Source: SVEL01 sp045126215 (lineage in GTDB: Bacteria; Bacillota; Clostridia; Lachnospirales; Lachnospiraceae). From it: a stretch of 64,000 nucleotides of DNA. Positions 9,084 to 16,994 of the stretch are shown here, in pieces (position 1 is the stretch's first letter; the number at the start of each line of letters is the position of its first letter). The notes beneath the pieces are model-generated. The model worked only from the letters and a program-made list of their open reading frames with translations. It was not told where the DNA came from and made no database searches. A program made the position numbers and the translations under genes. The stretch spans positions 62,001 to 126,000 of the forward strand of contig JBGVOD010000006.1 in the NCBI GenBank assembly GCA_045126215.1, written 5' to 3'.

Positions 9084-10061
9084 CTATCCTTTCATAATCT
9101 TTCCAAGCATATGTCCTGAAAAATACGCTCCTTTTCTCCCAATATGTTTTATGTAAAAACCTATCTTACCGGAGAAATATGGATTCTTCTTATAATCACT
9201 AAAGTTCTCTTTTATCATATCAAAGGTTTTATACCTGAACTCTTTTTCAAGTTTTTTATCCTTGATTCTGCCTATTCTGCTTAATGAACTTAAAAGTAAT
9301 ATCTTAACTGTAAAATATGTAATCTCATCCTTATATTGCTCATAAAAGTTGTTTTTCTTATAGAATTCAAGATAGTCTTCAATTACTTTAAATATGTCAC
9401 CAACTTTTTTGCTTTTATTTGCATTCATTGTAGAATTGCCACGAAGGTAATAATATACAAATTTTTTATCTAAATATGCACTTTTCTTAACGTAAGGGAT
9501 TGATTTGATATAAAAAGACGTATCTTCATAGATGACTCCCTCTGGAAAAACTATATTATTATTAATAATTACCTCTCTCTTGAAGAGCTTATTCCATGGC
9601 GAAGCCTGTGGATCGATAAACATATCCTTTTGATTTTTATATTGTCTTATATTGCCTCTTGTAGCCAACTCTTTTATACCATCTTCTGTTTCCTGAATGT
9701 AATGATAATGGCATTCCACCATATCATAATCATCAGAAACAGCAAGATTATACATTTCTTCAAACATATGTATATCAACTTTATCATCGGAATCTACAAA
9801 ACCAATATACTGACCTGTAGCAGATTTAATTCCCAGATTTCTGGCTGTAGCCTGTCCACCATTTTCCTTCTCAATCAGTACGAATCTGTGTGGAGCTTTA
9901 TTTACATATTCTTTTAAAATCTCTACAGAATCATCCGTAGAGCCATCATTTACTAAAATCACTTCTAAATCATCAATAGTCTGATTCAGTAGCGAATCAA
10001 GACATCTGTGTAAATAATCCTTCGTATTATATACAGGTACGATTACACTTACTTTTCTCAT
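9084..10061 (-). CDS. Glycosyltransferase family 2 (EpsJ-like)
   Basis: 325 residues. The N-terminal GT-A domain shows VSVIVPVYNTKDYLHRCLDS, VNDGSTDDS and FVDSDDKVD; the C-terminal third is basic and amphipathic, suggesting peripheral membrane binding. The family adds single sugars to lipid-linked intermediates of exopolysaccharide. It is the first glycosyltransferase of operon 1, separated from cpsB by a 100 bp gap with a short direct repeat. Confidence 0.9.
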   Translation of the reverse strand: MRKVSVIVPVYNTKDYLHRCLDSLLNQTIDDLEVILVNDGSTDDSVEILKEYVNKAPHRFVLIEKENGGQATARNLGIKSATGQYIGFVDSDDKVDIHMFEEMYNLAVSDDYDMVECHYHYIQETEDGIKELATRGNIRQYKNQKDMFIDPQASPWNKLFKREVIINNNIVFPEGVIYEDTSFYIKSIPYVKKSAYLDKKFVYYYLRGNSTMNANKSKKVGDIFKVIEDYLEFYKKNNFYEQYKDEITYFTVKILLLSSLSRIGRIKDKKLEKEFRYKTFDMIKENFSDYKKNPYFSGKIGFYIKHIGRKGAYFSGHMLGKIMKG

Positions 10062-10091
10062 AGAATTTCTCCCATATAAATATAATGTTAA

Positions 10092-10159
10092 TCATTAATA
10101 CTTATCATTACTCGTTATCACTTAACTTTGTTCATTAATGCCTATCATTGCTTGCTTAT
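10092..10159. repeat. Direct repeat between a GT2 gene and cpsB
   Basis: Two diverged copies of a 27-28 bp unit beginning TCATTAAT and ending near TTAT lie at 10092-10118 and 10132-10159, 40 bp apart, in the only sizeable gap of the operon. No promoter or terminator is evident in it. Confidence 0.6.
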
Positions 10160-10161
10160 AG

Positions 10162-10854
10162 TTATAATTGCTCACTATTACATCTCTTATATGACTCTTG
10201 CATAATATCATTTGCACCACTTCCAAGCTTCTTAATAACCTTAGCAAAACTCTTGTATCGATTTTTTAAACCATGTATATCACTTCCTAGCGCCACAACC
10301 TGATTTGAACTTAGATATTCTTTACAGAGCTTTCTCTTTCCAAGCATTATCACAGAATATGTATTTAACTGCACAAAGAAGCCTTTTTCAATTAACTTTG
10401 CTATTTCTTTTTTGTCATAGCGTTCAACATGTGCCAATACAATTTCCAGTCCCCTTTTTCTGATTCCCATAAGTGTGTCTATTATTTCCTGCCCAAATCT
10501 TTTTGAAAACGGAAGTTCAATTAGTATTGTATTTGTTCCTTCAATACACAGCTTTTCGATATTTTTCATCTTATCCATATTCTTCCAAACAAGGACTTCT
10601 GCACCTTTTAAAACCACAGGAAGTTTATCTGCATCATTTATAGATTTATACATCTCATAGGCTCTTTCCCTCTTTGAAAGGAAGGACTCAACACTATCCT
10701 CATTTGGATAAAAATGAGGAGTAGCAACTATATGTGTTATCCCTGCTTTTTTTGCCATTTCAAGCTGTTTTTTGCACATTTCAATGCTATCACATCCATG
10801 ATCGGCATTTGGAAGAATATGTGCATGAAAATCAATTATATGCTTCATCGCCAT
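10162..10854 (-). CDS. cpsB: CpsB/CapC-type polysaccharide protein-tyrosine phosphatase (PHP fold)
   Basis: 230 residues. DFHAHILPNADHG near the N-terminus, FHYxN-type TPHFYPNED and GSDIHGL near 195 are the metal-binding histidines and aspartates of the PHP-fold phosphotyrosine phosphatases that dephosphorylate BY-kinases in Gram-positive bacteria. The start overlaps the 3' end of the kinase gene by 23 bp, an arrangement that ties the antagonistic pair together; an alternative ATG lies two codons in. It should reverse kinase autophosphorylation and so set polymer length or amount. Confidence 0.9.
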   Translation of the reverse strand: MAMKHIIDFHAHILPNADHGCDSIEMCKKQLEMAKKAGITHIVATPHFYPNEDSVESFLSKRERAYEMYKSINDADKLPVVLKGAEVLVWKNMDKMKNIEKLCIEGTNTILIELPFSKRFGQEIIDTLMGIRKRGLEIVLAHVERYDKKEIAKLIEKGFFVQLNTYSVIMLGKRKLCKEYLSSNQVVALGSDIHGLKNRYKSFAKVIKKLGSGANDIMQESYKRCNSEQL

Positions 10855-12229
10855 ATGTCTTATAGTTATAATCAGGTGACTTTACGGAAATACCATTGTA
10901 TACGATGCCACCGATATTTGCATTCATCTTTTCAAGCTTTCTTACTATCATCTCTTCTCTTTCAAATCTCGTTACTCTTTCCTTAACGACTAAAATGAAA
11001 GCTGTAACATTATTAATAATAGCAAGTGCATCAGATACCATACCAACAGGTGGTAAATCTATAAAGATTACATCATATTCCTGTTTCCATTTTTCAATAA
11101 ATGCATCAAATCTTTCTGAGCCTAAAAGTTCTGCAGGATTTGGTGGATTCTTACCAGATAAAATAATATCAAAATTCTCTGTACAATTGAAAATGTTGTT
11201 ATCTTCATTTATTCCGGCGAGTAATTCACTTAGTCCGTTCATATTCCCATCGAGCATTTCATTCTTCTCAATAACAAGATTTTTCATTCTGCTCTTTCTC
11301 ATATCAGCATCAATTAACAATACCTTCTTACCCATTCCTGCATATGAAACAGCTGTGTTGAAGGTTGTAAGAGATTTTCCTTCATTTTGATCAGCACTTG
11401 TGAATGCAAATACCGGACACTTTTCACCTTTGCTCATAAACATCATAGAAGCACGCATATCACTATATGCTTCTTTCACAGCAAAAGGACTGTCATTATC
11501 AAGTACAACCCTTACCTTTTCCTTTTTCTTATGTGGTAACATATTAGGAACAGACGCTATAATAGGAATTGTAAATAAATCTTCAATCTCATACTTTCTT
11601 CTGATTTTTGTATCAAGAAGTCCTCTAAAGAAGAAAAACATAGCTGCTAATACAAATCCTAAAATACCTCCAAGCAATGAAAGCTTAATAACACTTGTTT
11701 GCTCAAATGGTTCAGTTGGAAGCTCAGCCCACTGAATTGTCTCAATACCACCTGACTTTACAATACGTATGATTTCGTCTGGTGCAAGTTCTCCAATAGT
11801 ATTAGCAATTTCCATTGCCATTAATGGATCTTCATTATAAACCCTAACATAAAAGGCTGCTGTATTTTCTACAGCTTCAGCAGTAATATTAGTTGAAAGT
11901 TCTGAAACACTCATATCATATTCAGCCTTCTCTAATACACTGTTCAAGAAGTTCTTGCTTTTAATAATCTGCATATAACTTGCAAGCAATGTTCTTGCCT
12001 GCGAAACTTCTGCTGCACTCTGACTTGCATCAGAATCATCAACATAGTCAGGACTTGTATACGCATAAAACTGAACCTCTGCCATATACCTTGATGACTG
12101 AATCTCTGTTCCTACAAGTGCAGCCGCCGTTGCAGCCAAAGCACCCACAAGAATCATATAAATTAGTTTTGTTTTAATTATCCAGAGTATTTTCTCCAGA
12201 TGAAAATTTTTTAAAATTATACTAAACAC
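10832..12229 (-). CDS. Polysaccharide co-polymerase / tyrosine autokinase fusion (Wzz-BY-kinase)
   Basis: 465 residues. A Wzz domain with flanking helices (about 20-42 and 180-203) is fused to a cytoplasmic BY-kinase with Walker A (SADQNEGKS), Walker A' (LLIDADMR) and Walker B (VIFIDLPP). The C-terminal tail has a small tyrosine cluster (YNYKTYGDEAY) for autophosphorylation. In most Gram-positives these domains are two proteins (CpsC, CpsD); the single chain is the Wzc-like layout. It is first in operon 1, with AAGGAG four bases before the ATG, and should control polymerisation and export together with CpsB. Confidence 0.92.
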   Translation of the reverse strand: MFSIILKNFHLEKILWIIKTKLIYMILVGALAATAAALVGTEIQSSRYMAEVQFYAYTSPDYVDDSDASQSAAEVSQARTLLASYMQIIKSKNFLNSVLEKAEYDMSVSELSTNITAEAVENTAAFYVRVYNEDPLMAMEIANTIGELAPDEIIRIVKSGGIETIQWAELPTEPFEQTSVIKLSLLGGILGFVLAAMFFFFRGLLDTKIRRKYEIEDLFTIPIIASVPNMLPHKKKEKVRVVLDNDSPFAVKEAYSDMRASMMFMSKGEKCPVFAFTSADQNEGKSLTTFNTAVSYAGMGKKVLLIDADMRKSRMKNLVIEKNEMLDGNMNGLSELLAGINEDNNIFNCTENFDIILSGKNPPNPAELLGSERFDAFIEKWKQEYDVIFIDLPPVGMVSDALAIINNVTAFILVVKERVTRFEREEMIVRKLEKMNANIGGIVYNGISVKSPDYNYKTYGDEAYN

Positions 12230-12266
12230 ATTATTCTCCTTTTCAATAAATTAATCTCAGATTTAA

Positions 12267-12341
12267 GCAACTTCCCATGGAGTAACTCTTTATAAAGTAA
12301 CTTCCCTTAGAATAACTTTTTATAAAGCAACTTTTTATAAA
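12267..12341. repeat. 30-bp tandem repeat in the kinase leader
   Basis: Two and a half copies of a 30-bp unit, of the form GYAACTTCCC...CTTTATAAA, at 12267-12296, 12297-12326 and partially 12327-12341. They would lie in the 5' leader if transcription starts at the promoter near 12402. Confidence 0.7.
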
Positions 12342-12401
12342 GGAGCTTCCATTATCCGAAATTATATGTATACTAAATGCTTTGTTTACATTATCCATAA
12401 A

Positions 12402-12430
12402 ATTATACAACATATATTTTATTTAATCAA
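12402..12430 (-). promoter_or_regulatory. Candidate promoter of polysaccharide operon 1
   Basis: On the minus strand TTGATT (12425-12430) and TATAAT (12402-12407) are 17 bases apart, giving a leader of about 165 bases before the kinase ATG at 12229. A weaker alternative (TAAACA-N16-TATAAT) lies about 40 bp closer. The choice between them is not decided by sequence. Confidence 0.5.
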
Positions 12431-12459
12431 TCATCACATATTTTTATTTTCATTGCATA

Positions 12460-12536
12460 TATTTGTTGACTAAAGTGCTATTTGCTGTAGTATTTGTTGA
12501 CTAAAGTACTGTTTGCTGTAGTATTTGTTGCTCTAG
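12460..12536. repeat. 31-bp tandem repeat
   Basis: Two nearly identical 31-bp units (12460-12490 and 12491-12521), each containing TTGTTGACTAAAGT and TTTGCTGTAG, plus a half copy to 12536. It lies between the operon 1 promoter and the hairpin array. Confidence 0.75.
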
Positions 12537-12604
12537 TATTTTTTATGTAGTATTTTGGGGGAATATTCTCTTCTTATTCTTGATTTTCTATTCTCTTGCC
12601 CTTG

Positions 12605-13111
12605 TTTTCGGCTATGCCCTGCTGTTTTCGGAGTCCTAGCCGAAATCTTCGCTCTTTCCCTTGTTCTTTTTCTCCTTCACTTTTCATTTTTTCGGCTTTG
12701 ATTCTACTGTTTCTGGAGTCTTAGCCGAAATCTTTGCTCTTTTTCTTGTTCTTTTTTCTTGATTTTTCTTTCATTCACTCTTATTTTCGGCTATACCCTT
12801 GCTATTTCTGGAGTCCTAGCCGAAATTCTTGTATATCTTGGCTCTTTTCTAATTCCTATTCTCTTTACTTTTCCTCTTTTTTCGGCTTTGACCCTGCTGT
12901 TTCTGGAATCCTAGCCGAAATCTTTGCTATTTTTCTTGTTCTTTTTTCTTGATTTTTCTTACATTCACTCTTATTTTCGGCTATACTCTTGCTATTTCTG
13001 GAGGCTTAGCCGAATTTCTTGAATATCCAGGCTTTTTTCTTATTTCTATTCTCTTTACTTTTCCTCTTATTTTCGGCTTTGAACCTGCTATCTCTGGAGT
13101 CCTAGCCGAAA
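12605..13111. repeat. Array of six tandem hairpin units (about 95 bp each)
   Basis: Six units begin at 12605, 12689, 12784, 12879, 12974 and 13070. Each holds TTTTCGGCT, a loop of about 23 bases containing CTGGAGTCC-like sequence, and AGCCGAAA, giving an 8-9 bp stem. Units alternate between two types (arm followed by AT in units 1, 3 and 5; by TTG in 2, 4 and 6), and the spacers alternate too, so the true period is about 190 bp. Spacers are pyrimidine-rich on the plus strand. Short open frames in it have no ribosome binding sites. The array begins about 375 bp upstream of the kinase start codon. Confidence 0.85.
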
Positions 13112-13174
13112 TCTTTAGAAATCCTCCCCCTCTTACTCTTTTGTGTAATACTCTACAAAGTTATACCTAAATCC

Positions 13175-13304
13175 AAATATATTCCACTCTTATCGCTAGT
13201 ACATAGTATTCCGCACTTGCTCAAACATATAACATTCCACTCTTATTGCAAACATATAACATTCCACTCTAATTGCAAATATATGGTATTCCGCCCTTGT
13301 CCCA
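13175..13304. repeat. Tandem repeat of about 26 bp, five copies
   Basis: Five diverged units of 24-27 bp carrying ACATATAACATTCCACTCTT-like sequence at 13175, 13201, 13225, 13252 and 13279; the third and fourth differ by one base. It lies between the hairpin array and the subtilase gene. With the other arrays it fills most of the 1.2 kb gene-free gap. Confidence 0.75.
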
Positions 13305-13415
13305 ATATCTGTTCTCTCAATATTCAATAGCATTTATTTTCTTTTTTCATTCAATAGAATTTTTTTTATTTTCCTTGCATATATTTTTATAAGTTTTACC
13401 AATTCGAGGTCTGCC

Positions 13416-15098
13416 TTGGATATAAATTATATAACAAGCGAAGATTATGCTGACTACATTGTCGTAGATATTGAACCACTTCCTCGTTTTTTCGAATCTT
13501 ATGATATAACTTCTCTTCACAAATCCACAATGACCATTCGATTAAGCCTGTTAAATGCGGCTCCTATTCCTGAAAACATCTATATCAACCAGATTCCATA
13601 TTTGTCAATTCCATCTCTATATTCTCCAATGAACTATGATATTCTTGAGAGAAGTGGTATTTCACGTCTTACAAATATTAAAAATCTAAATTTAACAGGT
13701 AATGGTGTTTACGTTGGAATAATAGATACCGGGATAAACATTTTTGATGATGCCTTTATAACCCCCGATGGAAGAACAAAGATATACAGATTATGGGATC
13801 AGACAGATGATACGGGTATACCTCCTGAAGATATATTCTATGGAACTGAATATACTGAAGAAATGATAAATGACCTTATAAAGGATTACTCAAGCAATCC
13901 TACATCAATCACTTCTCCACCACCTGGAATAGATTATCAGAATCATGGAAATGAACTGGCAAGAATCGCCGTGGGAAATGATGATTTTCAAAACTCATTC
14001 AGTGGTGTTGCGCCTGATGCCAAACTAATTGTTGTAAAACTTAAACCTGCAAAAAAATATCTGAAAGAATATTATGGCATGCGTGAAGACGCTGTAGTAT
14101 ACGAAGAAAGTGACATATTATTTGCTCTTACATATGTCAGACGAACTGCACTTTTTGAGAACATCCCTTTATCAATAATCATTGGTCTTGGCTCCACAAG
14201 AGGAGATCATAATGGTAATGACTATCTTTCTGATGCAATAAAAAATACAGCTCCTGCCAAAGGTGTTTCCATTTGTGTTCCTGCTGGAAACGAAGGCGAC
14301 AAGAGACTGCATTTTAGTGGCAATTCGTCATTATGTGAATTAAAGGTAGGTCCAAACATACCTGCCATATATGCAGAAATTTGGATTAAACTCCCTTTTC
14401 TTTTTTATGTTTTAATAACCTCTCCTTCCGGCGAAAGAATAGAAAGTGCATCTTTTCGTCTTAACAGAAGTGAGACCTTTAATTTTGTTTTTGATTCAAC
14501 AATTCTTTTAGTTGAAAGTAAACCTCTGGAACCATCTTCTGATGATGCACTGATATTGCTTAGATTTACTACTCCCGCTGAAGGTGTTTGGAGAATAGAA
14601 CTAAAGCTATCCATTGCAAATATGCAAAATGATGATATATTCAACGGTAATACATTGTTTAACATATGGCTGCCACAAAGTGATGCAATATATAGAGATA
14701 CTTATTTTCTATCATCTGATCCTTATTCAACCATCACCACACCTGGATGTGCAAAAGATGCGCTTACCGTATCCGCTATAAATCCAACCACAGGTGGTAT
14801 TTACAGTGAAAATAGCAAAGGTTTTATTCCAAATGGAAATATAAAACCGGATATTTCTGCATATTCAACTTTCTCAGGAAGTGGTGCAGCCGCACTATGT
14901 GGCGGATGTGCCGCAATTCTTCTGCAATGGGGAATTGTTGATGGTAATTTTCCGGAAATGACTGGCAGAGATATAAAAAGTTTTCTTATCTATGGCGCAT
15001 CCAGACCTAATACAAAAGAATACCCCGACAGAGACATTGGATATGGATATTTAAATCTATATAATTCCTTTGATATATTAAACAGAAACCGGACCTAA
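13416..15098 (+). CDS. S8 family subtilisin-like serine peptidase (Csp-like)
   Basis: 560 residues from a TTG start with GAGG seven bases upstream. The triad is complete: Asp104 (GIIDTGINI), His177 (QNHGNELA) and Ser489 (SGSGAAALCGG), with oxyanion Asn292 (VPAGNEGD). About 70 N-terminal residues resemble the short prodomain of clostridial Csp-type subtilases, and residues 300-430 are a beta-rich insertion as in CspB. There is no signal peptide or membrane helix, so it is cytoplasmic or released by other means. It stands alone on the plus strand, convergent with clpX. Substrate unknown; a germination role is not implied. Confidence 0.9.
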   Translation: MDINYITSEDYADYIVVDIEPLPRFFESYDITSLHKSTMTIRLSLLNAAPIPENIYINQIPYLSIPSLYSPMNYDILERSGISRLTNIKNLNLTGNGVYVGIIDTGINIFDDAFITPDGRTKIYRLWDQTDDTGIPPEDIFYGTEYTEEMINDLIKDYSSNPTSITSPPPGIDYQNHGNELARIAVGNDDFQNSFSGVAPDAKLIVVKLKPAKKYLKEYYGMREDAVVYEESDILFALTYVRRTALFENIPLSIIIGLGSTRGDHNGNDYLSDAIKNTAPAKGVSICVPAGNEGDKRLHFSGNSSLCELKVGPNIPAIYAEIWIKLPFLFYVLITSPSGERIESASFRLNRSETFNFVFDSTILLVESKPLEPSSDDALILLRFTTPAEGVWRIELKLSIANMQNDDIFNGNTLFNIWLPQSDAIYRDTYFLSSDPYSTITTPGCAKDALTVSAINPTTGGIYSENSKGFIPNGNIKPDISAYSTFSGSGAAALCGGCAAILLQWGIVDGNFPEMTGRDIKSFLIYGASRPNTKEYPDRDIGYGYLNLYNSFDILNRNRT

Positions 15099-15123
15099 AG
15101 TACCTCTTAATTTGCCATGAGCA

Positions 15124-16785
15124 TTAGTCATTCTCTGTATTTTTTTCTTCAATCTTTTCGGCAACATGAGGTATAGAGCGCATCTCAATCAATGGTGAAC
15201 CCTTATGCTCAATGTAATCTCTTGTAATAGTTACCTTTCCAATATTGTCATCCTTTGGAATCTCGTACATTATATCAAGCATAAATTCCTCAATAATAGC
15301 TCTTAAGGCTCTTGCACCAGTTTTCTTCTCAACAGCCTTTTGAGCTATGCATGTAATCGCATCCTCATCGAATTCAAGCTTTACTTCATCTAATTCAAGA
15401 AGCTTCTGATACTGTTTCAATATAGCATTCTTTGGCTCTTTCAAAACCTGCGAAAGCATCTCAGTTGTCAATCCATCTAATGTAAAGATGATTGGCAATC
15501 TTCCAAGAAATTCAGGTATCATGCCAAATTTCTTTAAATCTTCAACAGTTACTTTTTTCAAAAGGTCTTTATCATTATCATACTTGTCCTTTAAGTCAGC
15601 ATTAAAGCCAATCGCAGACTGCTTGTTAAGTCTTTCTTTTATTACATCCTCAAGTGTTGGAAATGCTCCTCCACATATAAAGAGAATATTCTTTGTATTA
15701 ATAGTTGTAAGTGGAACCATTGCATTCTTACTATTTGAACCTACAGGTACCTCAACTTCGCTTCCTTCAAGAAGCTTTAATAATCCCTGCTGAACAGCCT
15801 CTCCACTAACATCTCTGTTAGTTGTATTCTGTTTCTTTGCGATTTTGTCTATTTCATCAATGAATACAATACCTGTCTCTGCCTTTTCAACATCATTATC
15901 TGCTGCAGCAAGCAATTTTGAAAGTACGCTTTCAATGTCGTCTCCAATATAACCTGCCTCTGTAAGTGATGTAGCATCAGCTATAGCAAGTGGCACATCA
16001 AGAAGCTTTGCAAGGGTTTTTACAATATATGTCTTACCACAACCTGTTGGTCCAATCATAAGCATATTTGACTTTTCTATCTCTATGTCATCCATACTGT
16101 TTGTAGCCACTCTCTTATAATGGTTGTATACAGCAACTGACATTACCTTTTTTGCATATTCCTGACCAATAACATATTCATCAAGCATCTCTTTAAGCTT
16201 GTGAGGTGCTGGAATCTTTTTCAAATCAATAATAGGCTCTCCGGGCTTTCTATTTGATTTCTTCTTAATCTTTTGCCTGCGTGGAAAATCTCCCATCATA
16301 TCAGCTAGATTGATAAAGCTGATACTTGGGGTCTTCTTTCCTTTTGTCTTCTCTTCTCCTGAATCATCACTCTCATCTTCTGAAACATTGATTTCTTTTT
16401 CTGAGGTGTTAGCTTTCTTTTCTGAATCATTACTGCCATTTTCAGAATCATATGAAACTTCATTTCCATTTTCTAAAACAACTTTTGATTCTTTGCTAGT
16501 ATCATTTGATTTTGCCTTGTTTTCATCTTTCTTCTGCATTCCAAAATCCATACCTGGAAAGTTCATAAAAGACATATTATTTAACATGCTAGGATCAATC
16601 ATGTCTTTAAACATTGCATCGTCTGCTATTCCAGAAGACATTATAGAATTCATAGTCATCTGCATACAATCAACACAAAGATTCATATTACCTGGCATAG
16701 TAATCATCTTGCCAGCTTTACTCTCTGGTCTACGGCATACATAGCATACTTTCTCATATTCGTCATCATCATACTGGTTTCCCAT
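15124..16785 (-). CDS. clpX: ClpX-like ATP-dependent unfoldase with long acidic linker
   Basis: 553 residues from the ATG at 16785 (GAGGA nine bases upstream). An N-terminal zinc-binding domain (CYVC...LCVDC) is joined by an acidic Ser/Glu/Asp linker, much longer than usual, to the AAA+ module: GPTGCGKT, FIDEIDKI, NRDVSGEAVQQ, pore loop GYIG. The ClpP-docking IGF loop is present (SAIGFNADL). The RKH loop of ordinary ClpX is absent; that stretch reads GSNSKNAMVP. No clpP lies beside it. It is probably a second, specialised ClpX that delivers a distinct substrate set to ClpP. Confidence 0.88.
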   Translation of the reverse strand: MGNQYDDDEYEKVCYVCRRPESKAGKMITMPGNMNLCVDCMQMTMNSIMSSGIADDAMFKDMIDPSMLNNMSFMNFPGMDFGMQKKDENKAKSNDTSKESKVVLENGNEVSYDSENGSNDSEKKANTSEKEINVSEDESDDSGEEKTKGKKTPSISFINLADMMGDFPRRQKIKKKSNRKPGEPIIDLKKIPAPHKLKEMLDEYVIGQEYAKKVMSVAVYNHYKRVATNSMDDIEIEKSNMLMIGPTGCGKTYIVKTLAKLLDVPLAIADATSLTEAGYIGDDIESVLSKLLAAADNDVEKAETGIVFIDEIDKIAKKQNTTNRDVSGEAVQQGLLKLLEGSEVEVPVGSNSKNAMVPLTTINTKNILFICGGAFPTLEDVIKERLNKQSAIGFNADLKDKYDNDKDLLKKVTVEDLKKFGMIPEFLGRLPIIFTLDGLTTEMLSQVLKEPKNAILKQYQKLLELDEVKLEFDEDAITCIAQKAVEKKTGARALRAIIEEFMLDIMYEIPKDDNIGKVTITRDYIEHKGSPLIEMRSIPHVAEKIEEKNTEND

Positions 16786-16853
16786 ATTATTATATCCTCG
16801 CTTTATTATAATTCCACAATTGTACATTCTCTCAAAATGTAAAAAACATTTTT

Positions 16854-16882
16854 ATTATACAATACTTTTTCCATTATGTGAA
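16854..16882 (-). promoter_or_regulatory. Sigma-A promoter of clpX
   Basis: On the minus strand TTCACA (16877-16882), 17 bases, TATAAT (16854-16859), about 70 bases upstream of the chosen ATG. Confidence 0.6.
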
Positions 16883-16894
16883 CTGAATATATAT

Positions 16895-16968
16895 AAAATT
16901 TATGCAAACAATTATGCTTATTATATGACACAAAACTTATGCAAACTACTATGCTCATTGTATGATAT
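16895..16968. repeat. 37-bp direct repeat between clpX and htrA
   Basis: Two adjacent 37-bp copies (16895-16931 and 16932-16968) sharing AAAAYTTATGCAAAC and ATGCTYATTRTATGA, in the gap upstream of clpX and downstream of the HtrA gene. Confidence 0.7.
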
Positions 16969-16994
16969 AAAATTCAGAAACGTATCTTATAACA

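Noticed and set aside
12460..12536. Pair of plus-strand promoters (TTGACT-N16-TAGTAT) in the 31-bp repeat
   Set aside because: The match is repeated only because the unit is repeated, no gene follows within 900 bp, and the -10 box is poor.
12605..13111. CRISPR array
   Set aside because: Repeat and spacer both recur from unit to unit, spacers are not unique, units are too long, and no cas gene is near.
12734..13170. Plus-strand open frames rich in Phe, Leu and Ser in the first array
   Set aside because: They arise from pyrimidine-rich spacers, have no ribosome binding site, and end with the repeat phase.
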